Source: Bradyrhizobium yuanmingense (GTDB taxonomy: Bacteria > Pseudomonadota > Alphaproteobacteria > Rhizobiales > Xanthobacteraceae). Taken from it: a stretch of 64,000 nucleotides of DNA. Made by a program: the position numbers and the translations under genes. The notes below the pieces were generated by a model that was not told where the DNA came from, ran no database searches, and saw only the letters and a program-made list of their open reading frames with translations. This document shows positions 27,564-36,988 of this stretch, piece by piece; positions within the stretch are counted from its first letter, which is position 1, and every line of letters starts with the position of its first letter. The stretch lies in NCBI RefSeq assembly GCF_900094575.1, contig NZ_FMAE01000012.1, positions 95,772 to 159,771 of the forward strand, written 5' to 3'.

Positions 27564-28637
27564 ATGGCCGGCCCTGCCCTCATTCCCGCTGGTGATTTCC
27601 GCACCACTTACGCCGCGGACACCACGATCTTCCCGACCACCACCAGCCGCAACTTCGCGATTCTGGGCGTCGCGCTGCTCTGCCTCGCGCCGCAACTCTT
27701 CAGCGGCTACTGGCTCAGCATTTTGATCCAGATCGGCATCTTCTCGATCGCGGCGCTCGGCCTCAATATCCTGGTCGGCTTCACCGGCCAGATCTCGATC
27801 GGACACGCGGCCTTCTTCCTGCTCGGCGCCTTCACCTCGGCCTACATCTCCAATAATGCGCCGATCCCGGTGTTCTTCGCGATCCCGCTCGCGGGACTCG
27901 TGACGGCGCTGGTTGGGTTGATCTTCGGCATCCCCGCGGCGCGGCTGAAGGGACTCTACCTCGTCATTGCAACGCTGGCCGCGCAATACATCCTGCTCGA
28001 CTTCTTCTCGCGCGCCGAGTGGTTCTCCGGCGGCTCGGTGCCGGCGAGCGCCGAGCCGTTCTCGATCTTCGGCTACACGCTGCGGGGCGACCGGCAATAT
28101 TTCTACGTCGTGCTGGCCTATGTGCTCTTGAGCTACATCCTCGTCACCAACCTGATGCGCACGCGCGATGGCCGCGCGCTGGTGGCGATCCGCGACCATT
28201 ATCTCTCCGCCGAGATCATGGGCATCAACCTCACCAGGTACCGCACGCTGTCGTTCGGTCTCGCCGCCTTCTTCGCCGGCATCGCGGGCGCGCTCTACGC
28301 GCACTATCAGCTCGTGGTCTCCCAGGAAGGCTTCGGCATCGAGCGCTCAATACTGTTCCTGGCCATGATCATCATCGGCGGCACCGGCTCGATCATGGGC
28401 ACGCTGATGGGCACCGCCTTCGTGGTGCTGCTGCCCGAGGCGATGGAGTTCATCAGCCATCATTTGAAGGGCGGCGCGATCGACAAGGCGCTCTCGCTTA
28501 ACACCAACATCACCTTTCTGCGAGAGATCGCGATCGGGGTGATCATCATCGCATTCCTGATGTTCGAGCCCGATGGGCTCGCGCATCGCTGGCGACAGAT
28601 CAAGGCGTATTGGAAACTCTACCCGTTCTCGCATTGA
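27564..28637 (+). CDS. livM: HAAT-family ABC importer permease (LivM type)
   Basis: The protein has 357 aa. After a polar N-terminus of about 30 residues it has multiple membrane helices. The conserved stretches are ALGLNILVGFTGQISIGHAAFFLLGAF and the coupling loop ALVAIRDHYLSAEIMGINLTRYR. It partners with the LivH-type permease just upstream. Confidence 0.93.
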   Translation: MAGPALIPAGDFRTTYAADTTIFPTTTSRNFAILGVALLCLAPQLFSGYWLSILIQIGIFSIAALGLNILVGFTGQISIGHAAFFLLGAFTSAYISNNAPIPVFFAIPLAGLVTALVGLIFGIPAARLKGLYLVIATLAAQYILLDFFSRAEWFSGGSVPASAEPFSIFGYTLRGDRQYFYVVLAYVLLSYILVTNLMRTRDGRALVAIRDHYLSAEIMGINLTRYRTLSFGLAAFFAGIAGALYAHYQLVVSQEGFGIERSILFLAMIIIGGTGSIMGTLMGTAFVVLLPEAMEFISHHLKGGAIDKALSLNTNITFLREIAIGVIIIAFLMFEPDGLAHRWRQIKAYWKLYPFSH

Positions 28638-28679
28638 GCACGGCTACTTCACTTAAACGATAACAGGAGGAACCAACCC

Positions 28680-29963
28680 ATGAAGACCAAATCGCTTTTA
28701 AGCACCGCGTCGCTCGCGTTTGCGATCGCTGGTTTTGCGGCCAGTGCGCAGGCCCAGATCGCCGTCGGCCATCTCGCCGACTACTCCGGTGCGACGTCGG
28801 ACGTTGGCACGCCCTACGGCCAGGCCGTCGCCGACACCTTTGCCTGGATCAACAAGAACGGCGGTATCGGCGGCAAGCAGGTCAACCTCGATACCAACGA
28901 CTACGGCTATCAGGTGCCGCGCGCGATCGCGCTCTACAAGAAGTGGTCGGCGCCGGACGGCAAGGTTGCAACGATCATGGGCTGGGGTACCGCCGATACC
29001 GAAGCGCTGACCGGCTTTGTCGCGCAGGACAAGATTCCCTATATCTCCGCCTCCTACGCGGCGGCGCTGACCGATCCGGAAGGCGTGAGCGGCAAGGCCA
29101 AACCCGCGCCCTACAACTTCTTCTACGGCCCGAGCTATTCGGACGCGATGCGGGCATTGGTGACCTGGGCGGCGGAAGACTGGAAGGCCAAGGGCAAGAG
29201 CGGTAAGCCGAAATTCGTCCATATGGGCGGCAATCATCCGTACCCGAACGCGCCGAAGGCCGCCGGCGAGGCGATCGCCAATGAGCTCGGCTTCGAAGTG
29301 CTGCCGCCGATCGTGTTCGCGCTGACGCCCGGCGATTACTCCGCGCAATGCCTCAGCCTGAAGAGCTCCGGCGCCAACTACGCCTATCTCGGCAACACCG
29401 CAGCCTCGAACATCTCCGTGCTCAAGGCCTGCAAGACCGCCGGCGTGGACGTGCAGTTCCTCGGCAATGTCTGGGGCATGGACGAGAACGCCGCCAAGAC
29501 TGCGGCTGACGCCGCCGACGGCGTCGTCTTCCCGCTACGCACGGCCGTAACCTGGGGCGGCAACGCGCCAGGCATGAAGACGGTGATGGAAATCTCGAAA
29601 ATATCGGATGCAAGCGGCAAGGCCTATCGACCGGTGCACTATATCGCAGGCGTCTGTAGCGCTCTCTACGCCAGGGAAGCGCTCGACTGGGCCGCCAAGA
29701 ACGGAGGTGCCACCGGTGAGAACGTCGCCAAGGGCTTCTACCAGAAGAAGGACTGGGTGCCGGCCGGCATGGACGGCGTCTGCAATCCCTCGACCTGGAC
29801 CAACAAGGACCATCGCGGCACCCTCAAGGTCGATCTCTATCGCACCAAGGTCTCCGGTTCGACCAATGCCGACCTGAACGACCTGATGGCCAACGGCACG
29901 ATCAAGCTCGAGAAGGTCAAGACCGTCGAGCTGCCGCGCAAGCCGGAATGGCTGGGGTGGTGA
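28680..29963 (+). CDS. HAAT-family periplasmic substrate-binding protein
   Basis: The protein has 427 aa. A signal peptide MKTKSLLSTASLAFAIAGF...AQA is followed by QIAVGHLADYSGATSDVGTPYGQAVADTF. The long form, with the GGKQVNLDTNDYGYQVPRAIALYKKW segment, matches the subgroup found beside acyl-CoA synthetases in importer operons for aromatic or other carboxylic acids. AGGAGG lies just before the ATG. The gene is separated from the last ATPase gene by a repeat at 29986-30110. Confidence 0.92.
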   Translation: MKTKSLLSTASLAFAIAGFAASAQAQIAVGHLADYSGATSDVGTPYGQAVADTFAWINKNGGIGGKQVNLDTNDYGYQVPRAIALYKKWSAPDGKVATIMGWGTADTEALTGFVAQDKIPYISASYAAALTDPEGVSGKAKPAPYNFFYGPSYSDAMRALVTWAAEDWKAKGKSGKPKFVHMGGNHPYPNAPKAAGEAIANELGFEVLPPIVFALTPGDYSAQCLSLKSSGANYAYLGNTAASNISVLKACKTAGVDVQFLGNVWGMDENAAKTAADAADGVVFPLRTAVTWGGNAPGMKTVMEISKISDASGKAYRPVHYIAGVCSALYAREALDWAAKNGGATGENVAKGFYQKKDWVPAGMDGVCNPSTWTNKDHRGTLKVDLYRTKVSGSTNADLNDLMANGTIKLEKVKTVELPRKPEWLGW

Positions 29964-29985
29964 GCCCTGCTTTCACCACGCGAAC

Positions 29986-30110
29986 ACTGTCATCCCTCGC
30001 GTTGTGCGCAATTGCGCACCTGGGCGGGGGATCCAGTACGCTGCGGCTTCTCGATGAATCTCAGGCGCCTCTGGAATACTGGGTCGCCCGGTCAAGCCGG
30101 GCGATGACAG
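29986..30110. repeat. intergenic repeat (GTCATCC...GCGATGACAG type)
   Basis: CTGTCATCCCTCGCG on the left and CGCCCGGTCAAGCCGGGCGATGACAG on the right mark an imperfect inverted repeat related to the element at 26559-26651. An inner TGCGCAATTGCGCA is a perfect palindrome. It lies between the binding-protein and final ATPase genes. Confidence 0.65.
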
Positions 30111-30124
30111 CGGAGTTTTGAAGC

Positions 30125-30964
30125 ATGACCGACACCCTCGAAGCATCCCGCGCCAGGCCAACCGCCGTGGAGTCCGCTCCCCTCCTCGCCGTGCGCAACA
30201 TCGAGGTCGTCTATGACGATGTGATCCTGGTGCTGCGCGGCCTCAGCCTCGACGTGCCCAAGGGCGCGATCGTGGCGCTGCTCGGGGCCAACGGCGCCGG
30301 CAAGTCCACGACGCTCAAGGCGATCTCGGGGCTGCTCAAGACCGAGGACGGCGAGGTGACGCGCGGCGAGATCCTGTTCGAGGGCGAGCGGATCAACGGC
30401 ATCGATCCCGACAAGATCGTCCGCCGCGGCATCTTCCAGGTGATGGAGGGCCGGCGCATCGTCGCCGACATGACCTCGCTCGAGAATCTCAAGCTCGGCG
30501 CCTTCACGCGCCGGGACCGCGAGGTCGACGCCGACCTCGACATGGTCTTCAGCTATTTCCCGCGCTTGAAGGAGCGCACCGGCCTTGCCGGTTATCTCTC
30601 CGGCGGAGAGCAGCAGATGCTCGCAATCGGCCGCGCGCTGATGGCGCGCCCGAAAATGATCCTGATGGACGAGCCTTCGATGGGCCTCTCGCCGCTGCTG
30701 GTGAAAGAGGTGTTCTCGATCATCCAGAAGATCAACCGCGATCTCGGCGTCACCATCCTCCTGGTCGAGCAGAATGCGCGCGCGGCGCTCTCCGTGGCGA
30801 GCCACGGCTACATCATGGAGCAGGGCAAGGTCGTGCTCGACGGCAGCGCCGACGCATTGCGCGACAACGAGGACGTCAAGGAATTCTACCTCGGCGGCGC
30901 CGGCGACCAGCGCAAGAGCTTCAAGAACCTCAAGAGCTTCAAGCGGCGCAAGCGCTGGCTGTGA
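30125..30964 (+). CDS. livF: HAAT-family ABC importer ATPase (LivF type)
   Basis: The protein has 279 aa. An N-terminal extension of about 20 residues precedes LLAVRNIEVVYDDVILVLRGLSL. Walker A is GANGAGKSTT, the signature LSGGEQQMLAIGRAL, and Walker B MILMDEPSMGLSPLL. The C-terminus carries a basic tail (FKNLKSFKRRKRWL). It is the last gene of the second importer operon; the end faces the AGE epimerase gene, which is convergent. Confidence 0.92.
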   Translation: MTDTLEASRARPTAVESAPLLAVRNIEVVYDDVILVLRGLSLDVPKGAIVALLGANGAGKSTTLKAISGLLKTEDGEVTRGEILFEGERINGIDPDKIVRRGIFQVMEGRRIVADMTSLENLKLGAFTRRDREVDADLDMVFSYFPRLKERTGLAGYLSGGEQQMLAIGRALMARPKMILMDEPSMGLSPLLVKEVFSIIQKINRDLGVTILLVEQNARAALSVASHGYIMEQGKVVLDGSADALRDNEDVKEFYLGGAGDQRKSFKNLKSFKRRKRWL

Positions 30965-30976
30965 TCCACAAGGAGC

Positions 30977-32128
30977 CTAGCCGAGCACCTGCTCGGCTTC
31001 CGTGACCGCGCAGAGAACATGATAGAACGACGACGCAGGAATGGTGTCGATCAGCGATTTGCCGTCGCGATCGAACTGGTCGTACCAGCCGCCCTTGACG
31101 GGATGGCTGAGATAATGCCGTTCGAGCCGCACCAGCGCCGCGCGCGCCTCGTCCGCCGCACCCGGCTCGCCGGATTCGGCCTGCGCGATCCACGCCTTCG
31201 CGATCTCGGTTTGCGGCCACAGCCGGCGCGTGCTGCGGCGGATGCTGCCGCTTGCATCGCCCTCGTCGACGAGGCAGCCCGTCGCCTCGTCGCGATAGCG
31301 CAGCGAGGTCTCCAGCAATTCCGCACGCCGCTGGCTGGTCGGGCATCCCGTGATGCGTTCAAAACTCTTCAGCAGCCAGACCCATTCCGCCTGGTGACCC
31401 GGCTCGACGCTGACCGGCTCGATCTTCGACCAGTCCTCCTCGAAATATTCCGACAATACGTGCCTCTGCTTGTCGTAGAGGTTGGCGAGGAACAATGCGA
31501 AGAATTCTCCGGCACGGTTCTGGAACGACAGATCGTGGGTCGCCTCGAAGCACGCGATCATCGCCTCGAACAGATGCATATGCGGGTTCTGCCGGCGCGG
31601 CAGCGAGACCGGAAGGCCTTCGTGAACGCCGCCATGCGGCGAGCGCAGGTGTCCGTCGAGGAAGGCGAGCAGCGCATCGATCTCGGCGCGGACCTGCGTA
31701 TCCTGGTCGAGCGCATAGACGCTGGCGAGCGCAAACAGGATGAAGGCGTGGTCATAAGCATCACGCCGGGCATCCAGCACCGATCCGTCCGGCGTCAGCC
31801 GGTGCACATAGCCAGGCCGGCCATCGGGCGCCTTCGCTTTGGCCAGCAGGTGCTCCAGCCCCTTCAGCGCAATCGCGCGCCCCTCAGGATACCAGCCCAT
31901 CTGTGCCGCCTTGGCGTAGCACCAGATCTGGCGGGCCTGCACGAACACGCGCCGGGGCGCGGCGGCATCCGCCGCACCGTCGCGGTGCAGCCGGTCGATG
32001 AAGCCGCCTGCGGCGTGATCCCAGCCGACCGTCGACCACAGCGGCAGCGCCTCGTCGATCATACGGCGCTTCAGGCGCGCAACGACGTTCGACGCCTCGT
32101 CCGCCGCAATGATTCCTTCGTCCGCCAT
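30977..32128 (-). CDS. AGE-family (N-acylglucosamine 2-epimerase type) sugar isomerase
   Basis: The protein is 383 aa from MADEGIIAADEASNVV (GAAAGGGA upstream). It is an (alpha/alpha) barrel protein; visible family stretches are GGFIDRL, RRVFVQARQIWCYAKAA, DAYDHAFILFALASVYAL, NPHMHLFEAMIACFEAT, EPGHQAEWVWLLKSFER and RRLWPQTEIAKAWI. Family members interconvert GlcNAc/ManNAc, glucose/mannose or related aldose-ketose pairs. It lies next to the glycan locus, so a nucleotide-sugar precursor role is possible, but it is divergent from the PaaK-like gene. The substrate is undetermined. Confidence 0.85.
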   Translation of the reverse strand: MADEGIIAADEASNVVARLKRRMIDEALPLWSTVGWDHAAGGFIDRLHRDGAADAAAPRRVFVQARQIWCYAKAAQMGWYPEGRAIALKGLEHLLAKAKAPDGRPGYVHRLTPDGSVLDARRDAYDHAFILFALASVYALDQDTQVRAEIDALLAFLDGHLRSPHGGVHEGLPVSLPRRQNPHMHLFEAMIACFEATHDLSFQNRAGEFFALFLANLYDKQRHVLSEYFEEDWSKIEPVSVEPGHQAEWVWLLKSFERITGCPTSQRRAELLETSLRYRDEATGCLVDEGDASGSIRRSTRRLWPQTEIAKAWIAQAESGEPGAADEARAALVRLERHYLSHPVKGGWYDQFDRDGKSLIDTIPASSFYHVLCAVTEAEQVLG

Positions 32129-32214
32129 CGGGTCCCTTTCAAGCCTCGCCACTGGCGGTCTGATAGCCATGCCGGTGGCGGCGCGCAACGGATGCCAACA
32201 CGGAAAGAACAGCC

Positions 32215-33438
32215 ATGACCGCCCATTACGACGCCCGCGAGACGCGTGAGCAAGCCGCGCGCGAGGCCGACCTGTTCGCCCGCCTCCCGGAGGTGCTGCG
32301 AGCCGCGATGGCCGCCCCGGCCTATGCCGAGCGGCTGAAAGGCTTCGATCCCGCCGCCGTGACCTCCAGGGCGGCTCTGGCGGATTTGCCGGTGTTGCGC
32401 AAGTCGGAACTGCCCGCCCTGCACAAGGCCTCCGCGCCCTTCGGAGGCTTCGTGGCGGCGGCGCCTGGCTCGTTCGCCCGCCTGTTCACCTCCCCCGGTC
32501 CAATCTTCGAGCCGGAAGGGCGACAAGCCGATCCCTGGCGCGGCGCAAGGGCGCTGTTCGCAGCCGGGTTCCGCCCCGACGACATCGTCCTCAATACCTT
32601 CAGCTACCATCTCACCCCCGGTGGGTTCATCTTCGATGCGTCGGCGCGCGCGCTCGGCTGCGCGGTGATCCCGGCCGGCCCCGGCAACACAGAACAGCAG
32701 TTCGAGCTGATCGAGGCCTACCGGCCGGTCGGCTACAGCGGCACGCCGGACTTCTTGAAGATTCTGCTCGATGCCGCGGCAAGCTCGGGGCGTGACGTTT
32801 CCTCGATCAAGCGCGCGCTGGTCTCGGGCGCAGCGTTTCCGCCCTCGCTCCAGGCCGAGATCAAGGGGCGCGGCATCGATGCCTACCAGGCCTTCGGTAC
32901 CGCCGATCTCGGCCTCATCGCCTTCGAGACCGAGGCCCGCGAAGGCATGGTCGTGAACGAGGACCTGATCCTGGAGATCGTCAAGCCCGGCACTGGCGAT
33001 CCGGTCGCACCAGGTGACGTCGGCGAGATTGTCGTGACTTCGCTCGACCCGCACCATCCCTGGATTCGGCTCGCGCTCGGCGACCTCACCGCGGCCCTGT
33101 CCGGCACGAGCCCGTGCGGGCGCACCAACATGCGCATCAAAGGCTGGATGGGCCGCGCCGACCAGACCACCAAGATCAAGGGCATGTTCGTCCGGCCCGA
33201 GCAGATCGCCGAGATCGGCAAGCGCCACGCGGGGCTCGGAAGACTTCGCCTCATCGTCACGCGCCAAGGCGAGACCGACGCCATGACGTTGAGAGCGGAA
33301 GCTGCGCCCCCTAGCGACTCGCTACGCGACGACATCGCGGCCAGCTTGCGCGCGATAACGAAGCTCGGAGGAGCCGTCGAGCTGGTCGGTCCCGGCACGC
33401 TGCCGAATGACGGCAAGGTCATCGTGGACGAGCGCTAA
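32215..33438 (+). CDS. PaaK-like AMP-dependent ligase with degenerate P-loop
   Basis: The protein has 407 aa. The overall order fits phenylacetate-CoA ligase-like enzymes: AAFPPSLQAEIKGRG, YQAFGTADLGLIAFE (near residue 226) and GWMGRADQTTKIKGMFVRPEQI. The usual Ser/Thr/Gly-rich P-loop near residue 92 is replaced by LFTSPGPIFEP. It may still adenylate an acid, or bind without activation. It could belong to the importer operon's acid metabolism or to the glycan locus that begins 200 bp downstream. Confidence 0.8.
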   Translation: MTAHYDARETREQAAREADLFARLPEVLRAAMAAPAYAERLKGFDPAAVTSRAALADLPVLRKSELPALHKASAPFGGFVAAAPGSFARLFTSPGPIFEPEGRQADPWRGARALFAAGFRPDDIVLNTFSYHLTPGGFIFDASARALGCAVIPAGPGNTEQQFELIEAYRPVGYSGTPDFLKILLDAAASSGRDVSSIKRALVSGAAFPPSLQAEIKGRGIDAYQAFGTADLGLIAFETEAREGMVVNEDLILEIVKPGTGDPVAPGDVGEIVVTSLDPHHPWIRLALGDLTAALSGTSPCGRTNMRIKGWMGRADQTTKIKGMFVRPEQIAEIGKRHAGLGRLRLIVTRQGETDAMTLRAEAAPPSDSLRDDIAASLRAITKLGGAVELVGPGTLPNDGKVIVDER

Positions 33439-33636
33439 CTTCAGCTCGATTTCGACAGCAGGTCATTGCCGGGGCTGAGCACATCCCTCCGCGAATGCGG
33501 GAGCGCGGAACGAACTCGCGGCACGACGAAGATGACGAGCGTAGAGCCCGACCTTCGGGCCATGGCTGCGATGCCGCCGGGCGCAGGAACCTTGCATCGT
33601 CCGGGCTGCTCCCGTATTACCAGACCACGCTGCGAT

Positions 33637-35046
33637 ATGGCCGGAATCGGCCCTTTCTGGACCCCAAACGTGCTTGACCGAACCCTCGTCACGATCGCCG
33701 AGACGGAGACCATTGAGGAAGCCTTCCGGCGCCTGAACGCGAACATGCTCGGCATCCTGTTCGCGCAAGACGCGAGTGGGCGAATCGTCGGCGCCGTAAC
33801 GGACGGCGACATCCGCAGGCGCATGCTCACCGGTATCACGATCCAAGACCGGGTTGTGTCCTGCATCAACCGCAAATTCGTCTGGGCACCGACCGGCGGG
33901 CCACGCGAGCAGATCCTCAAGCTGCTCGACCAGCGCGTCCACGTCGTGCCGATCCTCGATGGCGAGGGACGGCTGGTCGACGTGTTCAGCCGCGAACTGT
34001 TCAACCTGTCGGAAGAGAGCGAGGTGTTCGCGCGCGCCCGCTCGCCGGTGCGGATCAGCTTCTCCGGCGGCGGCACCGACCTGACGCACTACTTCGTGGC
34101 GAATGACGGCGGCGCGGTCATCAGCGCCACGATCAAGATGTACGCTCACGCGACGTTGCGGCGCCGGAGCGATCCCAGCATCCGTATCTACTCGCACGAC
34201 TTCCGCCGCACGGTCGAGGCCGACAATCTCACCGAGCTCGGAACGGGCGGAGATCTCGCACTGATCAAGTCGGTCGTGCGCCTGATCAAGCCGACTTACG
34301 GCTTCGAGCTCGAAGTGTCCGCCGACTTCCCGGTCGGTTCCGGCCTCGGCGGCTCCGCGGTGGTTTCGTCGGCGATCATCGGCTGCTTCAACGAATTTCG
34401 CAGCGACCAGTGGGACCGCCACGAGATCGCGGAGATGGCCTTCCAGGCCGAGCGGCTGATGCTCAACATCCCCGGCGGCTGGCAGGATCAGTACGCCACC
34501 GTGTTCGGCGGATTCAATCACATGGAATTCTTCTCCGACCAGAACACCATCGTGCCGCTTCGCCTCGATCCCAACATCATCGCCGAGCTCGAGGAGAGCC
34601 TGGTGCTCTGCTACGTCGGCTCGGGGCGCGATTCCGGCGCCATTCATCGCGACCAGAAGGCTCAGCACGAGACCAGCGACGCGGTGGCCGCAGCTGCCAA
34701 GCAGAAGGAAGTGACGCGCGACATCAGGCGGCATCTGCTGCGCGGTCAACTGCTGGAATGCGGCCGGCTGATCGACGAGGCCTGGCACGCCAAGCGGAAG
34801 CTGAGCTCCAAGATCTCGTCGGACGCGATCGACGCGATCTATGATTTTGCCAAGCAGCATGGCGCGGTCGGCGGCAAGTTGCTTGGCGCGGGCGGCGGCG
34901 GTTACTTCATGTTCTTCGTCCGCCCGTTCGAGCGCTATCAGCTGATCGCGGCGCTGGAACAGCAGGGGCACAGCTGTTCGCGCATCATGTTCGAGGAGAA
35001 CGGGCTGCGGACGTGGAAGTCCCGTGTTCCCGCCCAGCTAGCATGA
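33637..35046 (+). CDS. CBS-domain pair fused to GHMP kinase (HddA-like)
   Basis: The protein is about 469 aa from the ATG at 33637; the frame is open upstream to 33466, but that stretch has no family character. Residues about 10-125 are a CBS pair (GRIVGAVTDGDIRRRMLTGI, then HVVPILDGEGRLVDVFSREL). Residues about 134-469 are a GHMP kinase: RISFSGGGTDLTHYF, the ATP loop PVGSGLGGSA (about 231) and GGKLLGAGGGGYFMFF (about 412). The kinase part resembles D-glycero-D-manno-heptose 7-phosphate kinase. CBS pairs bind adenosyl nucleotides, so allosteric control is likely. It is the first gene of the glycan locus. Confidence 0.85.
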   Translation: MAGIGPFWTPNVLDRTLVTIAETETIEEAFRRLNANMLGILFAQDASGRIVGAVTDGDIRRRMLTGITIQDRVVSCINRKFVWAPTGGPREQILKLLDQRVHVVPILDGEGRLVDVFSRELFNLSEESEVFARARSPVRISFSGGGTDLTHYFVANDGGAVISATIKMYAHATLRRRSDPSIRIYSHDFRRTVEADNLTELGTGGDLALIKSVVRLIKPTYGFELEVSADFPVGSGLGGSAVVSSAIIGCFNEFRSDQWDRHEIAEMAFQAERLMLNIPGGWQDQYATVFGGFNHMEFFSDQNTIVPLRLDPNIIAELEESLVLCYVGSGRDSGAIHRDQKAQHETSDAVAAAAKQKEVTRDIRRHLLRGQLLECGRLIDEAWHAKRKLSSKISSDAIDAIYDFAKQHGAVGGKLLGAGGGGYFMFFVRPFERYQLIAALEQQGHSCSRIMFEENGLRTWKSRVPAQLA

Positions 35047-35062
35047 CGCATATGAGACGAGA

Positions 35063-36988
35063 ATGTTGATGACATCGCCCAAACAGCCTGCTCCGGTCCG
35101 CATCGGCAACCGTCTTCTGGGCGATGGCGAACCCTGCTACGTCATCGCCGAGATCGGCAACAACCATAATGGCGACTTCGACCGCGCCATTGCGCTGGTC
35201 GATGCCGCGGTCGCCGCCGGAGCCGATTGCGCCAAATTCCAGATGCGCAAGCTCGACGAGGTCTATCGCGCCTCGAGCCTGTCCGGGAAAGACGACGACC
35301 TCGCCGTCGAATATACGCTCGATCTTCTGCGCCGCTTCGAGCTGCCGACCGCACAGCAGAAGAAGATCGCCGAATATTGCGCAGCCAAGGGCATCGAGTA
35401 CCTCTGCACGCCCTGGGACGCCAAGAGCGTCGCCGTGCTCGAAGGCTTCGGCGTGGAGGCCTACAAGGTCGCGTCCGCCGACCTCACCAATCTGCCGCTG
35501 CTCGCCCGCCTCACCGCCACCGGCAAGACGTTGATCGTCTCGACCGGCATGAGCACGACGGACGAGATCAAGGCCGCGGCGAAGTTCCTCGACGACCGGA
35601 ATGCCAGCTACGTGCTGCTGCATTGCCAGAGCACCTACCCGGCCGCGCTCCACAACATTCATTTGCGTTTCATGGAAACGCTGCGCGAGATCCATCCGGT
35701 CGTCGGCTATTCCGGCCACGAGCGCGGCATTGCCGTTTCGACGGCCGCCGTCGCGCTCGGCGCCGTCGTCATCGAACGCCACATCACGCTCGATCGCGAG
35801 ATGGAAGGTCCCGACCATGCCGCAAGTCTCGAGCCGGAGGAATTCAAGGCACTCGTCTCCGGCATTCGCGAGGTGGAAGCGGCCCGCGGCGAGAAGCTCG
35901 CCGAGCGCGCGCTGAGCCAGGGTGAGCTGATCAACCGCGAAAACCTCGCCAAGAGCCTGGTGGCCGCGCGCGACCTGTCGGCCGGCACCGTGATCTCCGA
36001 AAGCGACATCGCCGTGAAGAGCCCGGGACAGGGCCTGTCGCCGCTCAAGATGCCGGCGCTGCTCGGCCGCAAGCTGACGCGAACGATGGCGGCCGACGAC
36101 TATTTCTTCCAGAGCGACCTCAATGAAGGCGCCGCGAAGGCGCGGCGCTACCGCTTCGACCGCCCCTGGGGCGTGCCGGTGCGCTATCACGATACCGAAC
36201 GCTTCTTGGAAATCTGCGAGCCCGACATCATCGAATTCCATCTCAGCTACAGCGACATGGAGCGCGATCCGGCGGCCTATCTGTCGGGCACCTATGATCT
36301 CGGTTTCGTGGTGCATGCGCCGGAGCTGTTTGCCGGCTCCAAGCTGATGGACCTCGCAACGCCCGACGAGGCGCTGCGGCGCTACTCGCTGGAGCAGACC
36401 CAGGCGGTGATCGACATCACCCGCGGCCTGAAGAAATTCTTCCCCAAGACCAAGCGTCCGCCCATCGTCGCCAATATCGGCGGCTTCACCATGGACGAGC
36501 CGCTGCCGCCGGAGGAGAAAGCCGAGCGCTACCGCGTCTTTGCGCAGAGCTTGACCGAGCTCGACATGGAGGGTGTCGAGCTGACGCCGCAGACCATGGC
36601 GCCGTTTCCCTGGCATTTCGGCGGCCAGCGCCACCAGAACATCTTCATCTTCCCGGAGGAATCGGCCGCGTTCTGCGCCAAGCATGATTTGCGCATGTGC
36701 GTCGATATCTCCCACACCAAGCTCGCCGCCAATCATTTCGGCTTCGACTTCGCGCAGGGCCTCACCCAGCTCGGGCCGCACACCGCGCATCTGCATTTCG
36801 GCGACGCCAAGGGCCTCGACGGCGAAGGTCTTCAGATCGGCGAAGGCGAGATCGATTTCGACGAGATCGGACAGGTGTTGCGCAAGCATGCACCGACGGC
36901 ATCGTTCATTCCCGAAATATGGCAGGGTCACAAGAACATGGGCGAAGGCTTCTGGACCGCGCTCGAGCGTCTGGAGGGACACATCTGA
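35063..36988 (+). CDS. NeuB-type ulosonic acid synthase fused to TIM-barrel sugar isomerase-like domain
   Basis: The protein has 641 aa. Residues about 20-280 are a NeuB barrel (CYVIAEIGNNHNGDFDRAI, KVASADLTNLPLL, GYSGHERGIAVS, GPDHAASLEPEEF), which condenses phosphoenolpyruvate with an aldose. Residues about 292-353 are a SAF (antifreeze-like) domain. Residues about 365-641 are an AP-endonuclease/xylose-isomerase-type barrel with candidate metal ligands in IIEFHLSY, VELTPQTM, DISHTKLAANH, HLHFGDAKG and PEIWQGH. Normal NeuB ends after the SAF domain, so this is a two-enzyme fusion. Its stop overlaps the cytidylyltransferase start by one base. Confidence 0.9.
   Translation: MLMTSPKQPAPVRIGNRLLGDGEPCYVIAEIGNNHNGDFDRAIALVDAAVAAGADCAKFQMRKLDEVYRASSLSGKDDDLAVEYTLDLLRRFELPTAQQKKIAEYCAAKGIEYLCTPWDAKSVAVLEGFGVEAYKVASADLTNLPLLARLTATGKTLIVSTGMSTTDEIKAAAKFLDDRNASYVLLHCQSTYPAALHNIHLRFMETLREIHPVVGYSGHERGIAVSTAAVALGAVVIERHITLDREMEGPDHAASLEPEEFKALVSGIREVEAARGEKLAERALSQGELINRENLAKSLVAARDLSAGTVISESDIAVKSPGQGLSPLKMPALLGRKLTRTMAADDYFFQSDLNEGAAKARRYRFDRPWGVPVRYHDTERFLEICEPDIIEFHLSYSDMERDPAAYLSGTYDLGFVVHAPELFAGSKLMDLATPDEALRRYSLEQTQAVIDITRGLKKFFPKTKRPPIVANIGGFTMDEPLPPEEKAERYRVFAQSLTELDMEGVELTPQTMAPFPWHFGGQRHQNIFIFPEESAAFCAKHDLRMCVDISHTKLAANHFGFDFAQGLTQLGPHTAHLHFGDAKGLDGEGLQIGEGEIDFDEIGQVLRKHAPTASFIPEIWQGHKNMGEGFWTALERLEGHI

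Noticed and set aside
26658..28304. Open minus-strand frame of 548 codons
   Set aside because: Antisense to both permease genes; composition dominated by Asp, Glu, Arg and His, the mirror of hydrophobic codons.
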